This document shows, one piece after another, positions 14,865-25,939 of a DNA stretch of 64,000 bases. Origin of the DNA: Amorphophallus konjac (Eukaryota; Streptophyta; Magnoliopsida; Alismatales; Araceae); contig CM040128.1 in the NCBI GenBank assembly GCA_022559845.1, forward strand, positions 222,193,643-222,257,642. Direction: 5' to 3'. Positions within the stretch are counted from its first letter, which is position 1. Each line of letters begins with the position of its first letter. The translations under genes were made by a program, and so were the position numbers. The notes under the pieces were generated by a model that worked only from the letters and a program-made list of their open reading frames with translations, was not told where the DNA came from and ran no database searches.

Positions 14865-16082
14865 TCAGAAATAACGAGAGTCAAATTGCCGACCGTTATC
14901 GCTCACTATCACCCGGGGGATGCCGTAACGACAAATGATCGACTTCCAGACAAAACTCCAGACGACTGTCTCGGTGATCCTCGCCGTGGCTTCGGCCTCG
15001 ATCCACTTGGTGAAGTAGTCGATGGCGACGATGATAAACTTCTTCTGGGCCTCAGCCGTAGGGAACGGCCCAAGAATGTCGATTTCCCACCGAGTGAAGG
15101 GGTATGGATTGGTCAGGGTGACGAGCTCCGTAGCCGGCTGATGGACTAAGTGGTCGAATCGATGGCATTGGTCGCACTGTTGCACGTAGGTCGTACAGTC
15201 ACGCTGCAGAGTGGGCCACCAGAAACCCTGCCGTAGCAGGATCCGGGCAAGTGACCTTCCTCCTGAGTGTGCTCCGCATAGGCCTTCATGAATATCTTGG
15301 ATAGCTCGGTTGGCTTCGTCGGGGCCGAGACACTTCAGGAGGGGACCGGAGAAAGACCTCCGGTAGAGAGTGTCGTCAAGAACTACGAAGCGCCGGGCTT
15401 GGTACTTCAATCTGCGGGCCTCTCGAGGGTCGGAAGACTCTTGAGAGTCCCGGAGCCATGACAGATAGGGGGTGCGCCAGTCCCTCAGAATGGCTGAGTC
15501 AACAGTAAGGAGCTCCGAGTCAATGCTCGGGCGCTCTAGCTCTTCAAGGAGGACCGATCGGGTACCTTCGAGGTCGAGAGAGGAGGCCAGCCGAGAGAGG
15601 GCGTCCGCTCGAGAGTTTTCCTCCCGAACTATTCGGACTACCTCGAATCTCTCGAACTGTTGGGCCAGGTCTCTGACCAATTGGAGGTATTTGACCATTG
15701 GTGCCTCTCGAGCTTCGTACTCGCCGTTGACTTGGCTAGCGACCAGCTGGGAGTCAGTATGGATTTTGACTCGCTCAGCCCCTAACCGTCGGGCCATGCG
15801 CGCTCCTGAGATAAGGGCCTCGTACTCGGAAGCGTTGCTAGATGCCTGAAAGCTGAACTTCAAGGCGTATTGCAGTTCTGCTCCTTCGGGGGACTTCAGG
15901 AGGATTCCGGCACCACTACCGACCGAGTTGGAGGATCCATCAACGAACAATTCCCAAGTCGGCCCGGGCACGGGCAGGGATCTTTCTTCAGTCGGGATGG
16001 TGCTTTCGGTGATGAAGTCGGCGAGCGCTTGGCCTTTCACAACTGAGCGCGGCCGATAGGATATATCATAGGTTCCAAGCAT
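14865..16082 (-). pseudogene. Archaeal-type RNase H and integrase core of element 1
   Basis: A 405-residue open segment of the polyprotein. Residues about 45-165 form the second, archaeal-like RNase H (WELFVDGSSNSVGSGAGI; HTDSQLVASQVNGEY; ADALSRLASS), a hallmark of Tat elements. About 240-310 hold the integrase zinc-binding region (GLCGAHSGG; CDQCHRF) and about 315-405 the catalytic core (EIDILGPFPTA; VSDNGRQFDS), where the usual proline-rich NGPQF motif reads NGRQF. The frame ends before the last catalytic glutamate region. Confidence 0.88.
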
Positions 16083-16100
16083 AATGGCCCATTTGACGAG

Positions 16101-16406
16101 TCATCCTGAGGCTTCGGGGTGGGCCAGGATCTTCTTTAATGATTCACCGGTTAGCACGGTGATGGGGTGACCCTGAAAATAGGGCCGGAGGCGCCTGGCG
16201 GAGGTAACCAACGCTAGCACGAGTTTCTCGGTTGCGGGGTACCTCCTTTCAGCCTCGTTGAGCACCTTGCTAGTGTAGTAGACCGACCTCTCGACTCTTG
16301 AGTCATCTCTGACTAGGACCGAGCTAACCGTAGATGGCGTTGCCAAGAGATAGAGCAGCAAGACTTCACCCGGAATGGGCTTGGAGAGCACCGGGGGCGA
16401 GGCCAA
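16101..16406 (-). pseudogene. RNase H domain of element 1
   Basis: It encodes the RT-associated RNase H with SVLVRDDSRVERSVYYTSKV and RRYPATEKLVLALV followed by HPITVLTGESLKKIL. In-frame stops separate it from both the RT and the archaeal-like RNase H, so a single polyprotein can no longer be made. Confidence 0.8.
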
Positions 16407-16433
16407 GAACTCCTTGAGCTCGGCGAACGCTTT

Positions 16434-17164
16434 CTAGCATTCCTCATCCCATGCAAACGTAGCAGATGCCAATTTGGGCCCCCTCAACAGCTTGAATAAG
16501 GGCAGGCATCGTTCGGCCGCACGGGACAGGAACCGGCTGAGAGCGGCGACACACCCAGTTAGGCGTTGGATGTCCTTGACGCAGGTGGGCGGGCGCATGT
16601 CCAGGATGGCCTGGACTTTGTCAGGGTTGGCCTCGATCCCGCGCTGCGTGACTAGGAAACCCAGGAACTTTCTGGATCTCACTCCGAAGGCACACTTGGC
16701 AGGATTGAGCTTCATGTTGTACCTGAGAGGGTGTCGAAGGTCTCAGCGAGGTCGGTGAAGTGGTCTTTGGCCTTGGGGGTCTTGACGAGCATATCGTCGA
16801 TGTAGGCCTCGACGTTCCGACCTAGCTGTCCTTCAAACATGTGGTTGACCAGCCTCTGGTACGTGGCTCCGGCATTTTTCAACCCGAAAGGCATCCGGGT
16901 GTAGCAGTATACGCCGTAGTCGGTGATGAAGGCGGTCTTCTCGACATCTTCTAGATCCATTCTGATCTGGTGGTAACCTGAATAGGCGTCTAGGAAGCTG
17001 AGTATCTCATTGCCCGAGGTTGAGTCAATCAATTGGTCGATGCTCGGCAACGGATAACAGTCCTTAGGGGTGGCCTTATTCAGGTCGGTGAAATCCACGC
17101 ACATCCGCCACTTGCCTGAAGCTTTCGGTACCAAGATGACGTTGGCTAGCCACGTCGGGTACAT
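16434..17164 (-). pseudogene. Reverse transcriptase of element 1
   Basis: Two overlapping open segments in different frames carry the RT palm and thumb. They include WRMCVDFTDLNKATPKDCYP, the catalytic AYIDDMLVK, MPFGLKNAGATYQR, and the following [20 protein letters not shown] frameshift near 16712-16720 divides them. The N-terminal part of RT lies between 17164 and 17252 and is interrupted by a stop. Confidence 0.88.
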
Positions 17165-17251
17165 GACCGGCCTAAAAAGGCCAGTCCCTTGCCCCTTGGT
17201 GACCTGCGCCTTGATGATCGCCTATTTCTCCGGTGCATGCTTCCTCCTGCG

Positions 17252-17952
17252 CTACTGTACGGGCTTCACGGCAGGGTCGAGGTTGAGCTTGTGCATTACT
17301 GTCTCCTCTCGTATCCCAGAGAGTTGATCATCATCCCAAGCAAAAACTCGGATGTACTCAGAAAGGAACTTTTTATATTGCTGTTGAACCTCAGATGATA
17401 GGTCAGCTCTGATCTTTACTCCTAGGGTCGGGTCATCGTTTAGGAAAACCGCCAGCAATTTGCCACCAGGCTTGGTGGTTGCGGATTTATCTTTGACTCC
17501 CCGGGGGCCCTTGTCCTTCCCGTCCGACCTTGTGGCCTCTACCGAGATATTGTAGCACCTTCTGGCCGTGGCCTGGTTACCTCGGACTTCCCCCAACCCG
17601 TTTTTGGTGGGGAACTTCATTTTCTAGTGATAGGTAGACGACACCGCTTTTATCTGCTGAGGATTCCCCGGCCGAAGATGGCGTTGTATGCTATCATACT
17701 TTTAATCACTATGAAGTCCACCATGACCGTAACGGTTTTGGGTGGGGTGCCGAGGGTAACCGGCAGGCTTAGGGCTCCCTCGGGATAGGTGGCCAGGCCA
17801 TTGAACTCGCAGAGAGGGGTTCGGATCGGGCGGAGTTTGGATGGTTCCTCCCCCATCTTAAGGAAACAATCATAAGATAGTACATCAGGGGCACTCCCAT
17901 TGTCAACTAGAATCCTATCTACGTTACAATGGTTTATTGTAGCCGAAATCAC
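17252..17952 (-). pseudogene. Protease and linker of element 1
   Basis: The segment 17650-17952 has the retroviral aspartic protease core, but the catalytic D-T-G triad reads DNGS (ILVDNGSAPDVLSYD), followed by YNAIFGRGIL, which marks the protease flap end. A lower-scoring linker (17252-17620) with VFLNDDPTLGVKIRADL leads into RT. The DNGS variant is common in the Tat lineage. Confidence 0.78.
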
Positions 17953-18055
17953 GAGGGCGTCGTCATGCGGGGTGCTCAGCCCTTCTAGGTCTTGGTCGGA
18001 GAAGACTATGACCTGGGCTCACTCGGCGGGGCCTTGGGAGGCTCTATGGCTCGGC

Positions 18056-19240
18056 TCACCCGCTCGGCATGACGCTTCCTTCCTCGGCTGCTGTCGCCGC
18101 CTGATGCTGCTCCTCGGAGATGACATTGATGTGTACCCCGCGGGGGGAATTGTCGATCTCCTCTGGGGCGCCTCGGTCTTCTTTACGCTCGGCTATGAAC
18201 CGAGCTAGATGTCCCTGACGGATGAGGCGCTCTATCTCGTCCTGGAGCTGGTGGCAGTCACCGGTGTGGTGCCCATGATCGTTGTGGAACAGGCAGTGCT
18301 TGTTGCGATTACGGTTCTTCGATCTCATTGGCTCAGGTTGGCGGAGGAGGCCCGAGTCCTTGATGCCTTTGTAGATCTCGTAGACCGGCGCGGCTAGTGG
18401 GGTGTACAGCTCGTACTTCCGTGATGGTTCCTTGCGTTCCCCGTCAGGTTTCCGCCTTTTCACCGAACCTGAGCTTGGCTCGGAAGCCCGCTTCTTGTCC
18501 CCCTCCCGACCCGAGCCGGTTGCGTCTCGGCAAGCACTGAGCACCTCTTCACACTCGGCATGGCGTATTGCCATAGTCACTAGCTCGGCAAGGGTTGAGG
18601 GAGGGTGGAGGACAAGTTCGCGGCGGAGATTCTCGTCCCGGGTGCCCCCAGTCAGCGCGGTTATGGCTGAGGCCACGTCCAGGCAGGGGATTCTCAGGTC
18701 TTCCTACTTGAATCAGTGAATATAAGCCCAGAGTCTTTCCCCTTGCCCCTGTTTGAGGGCTAGAAGCCCCACTACCGACCTTGGGGGGGCACTTCCGGCG
18801 AAACTCTCTTTGAAGACTCGCCCAAATTGCTTGAAGTCTCAGATGGATCCGGGGGTGACGGCCCGTAACCACGCCTGGGCGCCCTGGACCAGGGTGGTCG
18901 CGAAGGCTCAGCACTTGATGGCGTCCGACGCTCCATGCAAGGTCATCAAAGCGTCGAAGCTGTCGTAATGATCGATCGGGTCGCCCTGGCCGTCGTAGAG
19001 CTTGAAGGTCAGGATGGAGGTTCTAGGAGACACCTCTGCCTTCAAGATGTATTCGAAGAATGGGGATTTCTCCTTATCCTCTGGGAAAGAGGTCTTCTGC
19101 AGGGCGCGGAGGGCGCGCTCCTATTCTGCGAAATGCCTCTCGAAATCTCACAGTCGGAGGGATAACTCCGGCTGTTGTCGCACAGTGAGGCTGGGAGGAG
19201 AGTCCTGGTGATCCCCAGGAACATCGGTCTCCGGGTTCAG
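18056..19240 (-). pseudogene. Gag region of element 1
   Basis: An open segment (18056-18676) carries the gag C-terminus with a zinc-knuckle-like motif (CLFHNDHGHHTGDCHQL) and DEIERLIRQGHLARF, characteristic of Athila/Tat gag. Upstream to about 18960 the matrix-capsid part is recognisable on the minus strand (AFATTLVQGAQAWLRAVTP) but contains several stop codons. The start is not resolved and may lie near 19224. Confidence 0.75.
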
Positions 19241-19699
19241 ATGGCGCGCCCCAGGTTTTCCCTGCCTTGGTGTGGAGGAAGCCTCTTGCTCCGGAGGCGG
19301 AGCCTGCGAGGGTCCTCCAATCCTATTACGGATGATCTACTAGCCGCGGAGAGTGAAGCGGCCTCTGGCGGTGTGCTGGGATGCATTCTCACGGGGAGGG
19401 CTCCCCGACGGGGCGCGAGACCTTCCATCCCTAGCCGCATGGGTCCTCATGAGTTCCACGAGGACATCTAGTTTCGCGTTGAGGGCCTGGAAGGTGTCCG
19501 TACCACCGTTGGGCGGTAGCCCTACCGCAGCAAGGGTGGTGGTGGTGGTGGTGGTCCGTCGGCGGGGGCACTGGCGTTGGAGGGGGGGTTCTGCGAGGCC
19601 CGAGAGGGGCCATCCCCCGCCGCTACCATGGCCTTTCCCCTGTCACCGGCGGACCTCCTCCCTGAGCTCCTTCGCACCATACTGGCTTCTCGTACGTTT

Positions 19700-19715
19700 C
19701 CCACAGACGGCGCCA
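19700..19715 (-). other. Element 1 primer-binding site
   Basis: Two bases inside the 5' LTR, the minus strand reads TGGCGCCGTCTGTGGG, the TGGCGCCG-type site commonly seen in Tat/Athila elements. Confidence 0.8.
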
Positions 19716-19717
19716 AA

Positions 19718-20494
19718 TGAAGAGGCAAGATCTCGCGCTGGTCCTGAGCGGGCAGTGGATCACTGGATAGTGAGCTGCAAGAAAGGGAAACGGATCAGGG
19801 GGCCCAAGGATGAGTCCCTGGGGAAAACCCTCTGATGCTTAAGTCAGTAGAGCTATGGTGGGAGCAATATAGGGAGGAAGTAGCTTCTGCGCGAGATCCC
19901 TCTCCACCAGAAGGGTGAAGTGGTTCCTGCTCAGGAGTTTTGAGCGTGTGATTGCCCTTACCTTTCGCCGGAGGGTATCCCTGGGCTAAATAGTGCGCCG
20001 TCTTCTGGAGCCCTGTATGTCGAGGAGTTTCAGGTGGGGGTTACGTCCTCGACGAGGGCTTTTATTGCCTTATCATGGGAGCTTATCACCTTGGGGAGCT
20101 GGAGTCTCTCACCTTTATAAATTCCTGCCCACCGAGGACTCTTAACGGTTGCATGGATAAGCAATCGTCGGCCGTACCGAGCTCAGAGAGGCCAGCCCTA
20201 TCCAGGCGGTAGGCTTAGCTCGGACGAAGATGGGTCGGATTGGTAGACATGCGCCTTCTTCCCCTGGGTGGAGAGATGGCTCGGGCATGGACCTTTCCTG
20301 TGACCTGACCAACGCTCGGGCCTTCTGAGCCTAGAGGCCGCCTAGGAAGGTAGTATCCTCGAGCAAAACTTTTATTGGGCTTTCTCGCCTAAGTGGGCCC
20401 TAGGGGGCTGTCACTTGGCTAAGCTGAGCCTTGTTGGGCCCTGAGGGGCCTAGTTCGGCTGCTCTTAATTGGGCTACAGAAATCCCCCTCTCCA
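19718..20494 (-). repeat. Element 1 5' LTR
   Basis: 777 bp, matching 9196-9973 with only scattered single-base differences. It is followed by the target duplicate GGTTC. Confidence 0.93.
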
Positions 20495-20499
20495 GGTTC

Positions 20500-21398
20500 T
20501 ACCCTTGACTTACTATTCCCCAATATCTACCTTAAATTTCTACAAGTTCATTCCTTTGGAATTCCATATTGGCTATAACTATAGTGGATGTCAAAAATAC
20601 ATGACTCAATGCTTGCGCATATAGGGCACAATCTAGTTCTGGGAGGAGCACCCGAAAGTACTTGTGCCCATGAGAGCTATTATTGATAACGGTGTGGCAT
20701 TACACCGAAGTACTCATCGTTCTAGATAAATGACATTCCACAATCTTGTACTTGAACTTGACTTGACATGACATGACTTGCGTGGCCCAGAAAGGGTATT
20801 TACTTGCTTGCTTGATAACATGATAGCCAATTCTTGACATGACTTGACAAACGTACATGCTTACCTGTCTTGATATAATTGCATGAAATCTTGGATATCT
20901 TGCTAGTTCATCCTAAGTTATCTCTTGCTATACACTCTCTCTATTGTCGTTTCATGCGAACATGTATAACTTTACTTGCATCCATGCAACATGTAATTTA
21001 CTTAAAGCAAGCTAGCACTTGAGATATAATTCTTACTGAGCGTTCGCTCACCTAGTGTTTTTCATTATTTTTCAGGTAACTCCGATGATGAGACTCATTC
21101 AGATAGGGATGGGCATGAGTGAAGAGCTTAGAGCCATTCCAACCGTCAGAGTGTTATCTAGTCCTGTCTTTTCTATTTTCTTCAGTCATCCATTGTACTT
21201 TTTATTTTATTGAGTCCTAAAGCTTTCATTAATAGTTGTAATAGAAGTACTTGAAAGTTTATGATTAATAAAGGACTTGGTTATCATTACTTGTGCGCGC
21301 TCTATCTATGTGTGTCGAATACACTTACGCTCTGATTGACATGATCGATATAAACTCGTCACGCATCTCCGGGTTCCTTCCGCGCTCGGGGCGTGACA
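20500..21398 (+). repeat. Element 2 5' LTR, part 2
   Basis: This continues the interrupted LTR and matches 27996-28822 plus 39934-39993. It ends GGGGCGTGACA. Confidence 0.9.
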
Positions 21399-21405
21399 GT
21401 TTTTG

Positions 21406-21418
21406 TGGTATCAGAGCC
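21406..21418 (+). other. Element 2 primer-binding site
   Basis: TGGTATCAGAGCC is complementary to the initiator methionine tRNA 3' end, the standard primer of Tekay chromoviruses. It is 7 bp after the LTR. Confidence 0.9.
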
Positions 21419-21580
21419 TAGGATATTCAATTCCTAGGAAACCCAAGTCCAAGGATAGGTTATGCCTTTACCCGGTGAGATTGGGTAGAACAATGGGTTT
21501 ACGTCAACTTAGGAACTCAGACCTTTCCATTAACCTTATATATATTAATTAATGTAGTTACTTAAGTTTCTTGTAGGACT

Positions 21581-22480
21581 ATGGCCGCCGAACGTGCCCA
21601 GTGGCGTATAATGCAGCGCACTATTCAAGGCATTACACAGGCGCTACAGCAAGTGGCGCAAGGCGGGGCAAACCGTGGAGCGGGTGATCTTCACCGTAGT
21701 TTTAGAAATATGAACCCGCCAACGTTTCTTGGCTCATCAGACCCCGATGATGCCGAGCACTTGTTCAAAGAAGTGGAAAGGATATTCCGTGTTATGCAAT
21801 GCACGGACGAGGAGAAGGTATTACTAGCTACTTTCCAATTGGAAAGGGATGCCCGTTCCTGGTGGGAGTCCGTAGAAGCTACATTAGAAGAAGAACCTAT
21901 TACATGGGCATAATTCACCGAACACTTCAATAACAAATATTTTTCCGATCGTATACAAGAGAAGAAAGCCGCAGAATTCGCCACACTCAAACAAAGGGCT
22001 ATATCAGTGGCCGAGTATGAGGCTCAATTCTCTCGGTTATCAAGGTACTTGAATCACTTAGTGAGTAATGAGAAGATGAAGGCAAGAAGATTCCTCAATG
22101 GGTTTCGACCTCAATATATCACCCAACTGGCACCGATGGACATTCAAGTCTATTCGGATATGATCCGAAGAGCTCAATTACTAGAAGATGCCACGGAGCT
22201 GTCCGACAGAATCCGTGGGAAGTACAAGAAAGAGCCTATTACTAGTACCATAAATTTCAAGCCCTCCTTTAATAAAAAGAGAACCAACGAGGGAAGTACT
22301 TCTTCCCAAGAGAACAAACCCAAGAAGAGTAATAAACCTTTCTCCATTACTACCACACCTTCTAAAGAGGTGTGTAAACATTGTGACAAGACCGGCCATA
22401 GGGCCAAGGAATGATGGAGAAGATTGGGAGCTTGTCTCAATTGCGGGAGCCGCGAACATCGGATTCCCGACTGCCCCATG
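21581..22480 (+). pseudogene. Gag of element 2
   Basis: It starts with the ATG at 21581. The capsid part has NMNPPTFLGSSDPDDAEHLF and LERDARSWWES, and the end carries a CCHC knuckle (CKHCDKTGHRAKE) and a second one ([14 protein letters not shown]). The reading frame is the same as pol throughout, with in-frame stops at 21911 and 22412 and no frameshift. In relatives gag and pol also form one frame. It would package the element RNA if it were intact. Confidence 0.88.
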
Positions 22481-25400
22481 CTAAAGGAACAAGCTGGAGA
22501 TGAAAAGCACCCAATGAAGAAACAAGCACGTCTCCAAGCTCTTCAGGAGGTGGAACAAGATGAAGGCGGACTGGTGGAGGGTACCTTAAAGATCTGTTCC
22601 AAGTCTGCTCGTGTCTTGTTTGATGCCGGTGCATCACATTCTTTTATTTCCAAAACGTTTGCTGATCCTCTATCTATGGAACCAGAGTGGTTAGACTTAG
22701 TTATCTCCACTCCGATCGGAGAAGAATCCGATATTACACATTACTACCCGAATTGTAAAGTCGTGGTAAAAGGGAAAAATCTACTTGCTGACCTGATATG
22801 CCTAGATTTGAAAGGGTATGATGTCATACTAGGACCTGATTGGCTGTCCACCAACAATGCAGTAGTAGATTGTCGCAATAGCAAGGTTACTTTTAAGGAG
22901 TTCCCAGAACTTGTTTACACTAGCCCAAAGAGTCGGAACAAGTCACCTCTTATTTCAGCCCTCCGAGCAAGTAAGTTAATAGGGAAAGGGTGTGTATATT
23001 TCCTTGCATTTGTCACCATAAAAGGGACCAATGAATCCAAGATTGACGACATCCCAGTTGTTCGGGAGTTTCCTGATGTATTTTCAGAAGATTTGCCTGG
23101 ATTACCCCCACAAAGAGAAGTGGCATTCACCATCGACCTTGTCCCTGGTGTTGGTCTAGTTTCTAAGGCACCTTATTGGATGTCCCCTGCCGAGCTCAAG
23201 GAGTTAAAGGAACAATTGATGAAGCTTCTGAAGAAAGGATTTATCAGACCGAGCACTTCCTCGTGGGGAGCGCCCATGTTATTTGTAAAGAAGAAGGATG
23301 GATCTAAGAGACTATGCATTGACTATCGACAGTTGAATCATCTCACTATCAAGAACAAATATCCACTGCCGAGGATCAATGAATTATTTGATCAGATATC
23401 TGGATCCAAGTATTTCTCGAAGATTGATCTCAGGTCGGGATACCACCAACTGAGAATCAAAGATGACGACATTCATAAGACCGCGTTCAGGAGCAGGTAT
23501 GGGCACTACGAATTTATTGTTATGCCTTTTAGACTAACAAATGCCCCTCCAGCCTTTATGCAGTTAATGAACAGTATATTCAAGCCTCATCTGGATCAAT
23601 TTGTTGTGGTCTTCATTGATGACATATTGATTTATTCAAAGACCAAGGAAGAGCATGAAGAGCATTTGAGGATTTTATTACAGATATTGAGGACAAATCA
23701 GTTATATGCAAAGCTCAGTAAATGTGAGTTCTGGCTGGAAGAAGTATCCTTCTTAGGACATGTAATCTCCAAGGATGGGATATCAGTAGATCCATCAATA
23801 GTAGAAGTTGTGAAGAATTGGGAAAGACCAACCAATGCTAGCGAGATCCGTAGTTTCTTGGGTCTTGCAGGCTATTATCGACGATTCATCAAGGACTTCT
23901 CAAAAATCACCGTGCCACTTACTAGGCTAACCTGCAAGGAGATACGTTATGAGTGGAGCGAAGACTACGAAAGAAGCTTTCAAGCTCTAAAGGATCACTT
24001 GAGTACTGCCCCGGTTCTGGCCTTACCAATTGAAGGAGAGAAATTCGAGGTGTACACCGATGCGTCGAGCATTGGCCTCAAAAGTGTATTAATGCAACAA
24101 GGAAGAGTCATAGCCTACTCATCCCGACAACTGAAGAAGCATGAAGAGAACTACCCGATCCATGACCTAGAATTGGCCGCGGTAGTGTTTGCATTAAAGA
24201 TCTGGAGACATTACCTATACGGAGTACAATTCACTGTATACTCCGATCACAAGTGTCTCAAGTACCTCTTCTCTCAGAAGGAATTGAATATGAGACAAAG
24301 ATGTTAGCTAGAATATCTCAAAGACTTCGACTTCACAATACAATATCATCCTGGAAAGGGTAATCCTGTAGCTGATGCCCTTAGTCGAAAGCCAAGAGCT
24401 TTATTAGCCAACTGTATGATGCAAGAGTGAAAATTGCTAGAGCAATTCTCTAAACTTATTATAAGTATGGACCAGGAGAAACAGTGTATTATTCTATCAC
24501 ACATGAGGATACAACTGGATCTACTCTCTGAGATAAAAGAACTTCAAGATAGTGACCCGATGTTAGTAGAAATCAAGGATAAGCTAGAAGAACGACCAGA
24601 CTTCAAGATAACATCAGATGGAAGGTTATTATTCCGAGAAAGAACTTGTGTACGAGATTGTCCAGAACTAAAGAAGAAGATATTAGAAGAAGCTCATAGG
24701 TCAAAGTACATGATTCATCCCGGATCTACCAAGATGTACCAAGACTTGAAACGGACCTTCTGGTTGAATAACATCAGTAAGCTACATCCTCTAGATGTTC
24801 CCAAATGGAAGTGGGAGGATATCAGTATGGACTTTATAATGGGTCTGTCGAAATCTAAGGGAGGTCATGATGGAATATGGGTCATCATTGATCGATTGAC
24901 CAAGTCATCTCACTTTCTGCCAATCAAGAGCCGTTGGTCAGTTGATGTCCTTGCTGCCTTGTATATCAAGGAAATAGTCAGACTACATGGAGTTCCTGTT
25001 TCAATCGTGTCTGACTGAGATCCACGTTTTACTTCTCACTTTTGGAAGGGTCTAAAACATTCGTTGGGGATAAGACTCAACTTTAGTACAACCTCTCATC
25101 CTCAGACGGATGGTCATACCGAAAGAACAAATCAAGTGGTAGAAGACATGCTCAGAGCTTGTATTATTGATTTTGGCGGAAGCTGGCATGATCACTTTCC
25201 TTTGGTCGAGTTTGCATATAATAACAGTTACCAGGCAAGTATACAAATGGCACCTTTTGAAGCCTTATACGGAAGAAGTTACCGATCACCCCTATGCTGG
25301 GATGAAGTTGGCGAGAAACAAATACTAGGCCCAGACATGGTGAGAAACACCACAGAAAAGATCCAGTTAATTAGAGAAAGACTTCAAGCAGCTCAGTCTA

Positions 25401-25906
25401 GGCAAAAGACTTATGCCGACACAAGAAGGAGAGACCTTGAGTTCCAAGTCGGAGATCACGTCTTTCTTAAGATTTCTCTAGGACGAGGAATTAGAAGATT
25501 TGGTGTTAAGGATAAGCTTACACCAAGATATATCGGACCTTTTGAGGTGTTGAAAAGAGTTGGCAAAGTTGCTTACCTCGTCGCCTTACCTCCTTAATTA
25601 TCTGAAGTTCACAATGTGTTCCATATTTCTATGTTAAAGAAGTATGTACACGATCCATTCCACATCATAGATCATGGAGACTGGTGATACAGAAGGATCT
25701 CACGTATGAACAAAGACCCATGAAAATCCTAGATCGTGAGGTTCGTGCACTAATGAACAAGACAATTCCCATGATCAAGGTTTAATGGAGCAAATGCTCA
25801 GAACAAGAAGCCACGTGGGAGACTGAAAAATCTATGAAGAAGATATTCCCAGACTTATTTGTGAGTGGTATGTACTCTGCACCCTCTACATCTATATACG
25901 ATTGAA
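22481..25906 (+). pseudogene. Pol and chromodomain of element 2
   Basis: Protease ([13 protein letters not shown] near 22615), RT with the catalytic [10 protein letters not shown] (about 23610), RNase H ([17 protein letters not shown] near 24050) and integrase (VIIDRLTKSSHFLPIKSRWS near 24885) follow in one frame. A chromodomain-like end (EATWETEKSMKKIFPDLF) lies at about 25805-25860. Stops fall at 24305, 24428, 25016 and 25595. Between RTFW and LHPLDVPKWKWED (near 24770) the integrase zinc-binding stretch with its two cysteines is missing, although element 3 has it. The copy cannot make a working integrase. Confidence 0.9.
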
Positions 25907-25926
25907 TTTGGGGACCAAATTCTTTT

Positions 25927-25939
25927 AAGTGGGGGAGGG
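25927..25939 (+). other. Element 2 polypurine tract
   Basis: AAGTGGGGGAGGG directly precedes the 3' LTR. The same tract, with the same upstream context (GGGGACCAAATTCT), is found in element 3. Confidence 0.9.

Larger units (their letters stand above)
9196..20494 (-). mobile_element. Element 1: Tat-lineage Ty3/gypsy retrotransposon with antisense genes
   Basis: An 11.3-kb element lies in minus orientation inside the 5' LTR of element 2, bounded by the 5-bp duplication GGTTC (9191-9195 and 20495-20499). Its LTRs are 778 and 777 bp and end TG...CA. The primer-binding site (TGGCGCCG) adjoins the right-hand LTR and the polypurine tract the left-hand one, so the right LTR is the 5' one. Two RNase H domains, one of the archaeal-like type before integrase, place it in Tat. 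A plus-strand coiled-coil gene lies between pol and the 3' LTR, as known for some Tat families. Many stop codons and frameshifts show it is dead. Confidence 0.92.
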
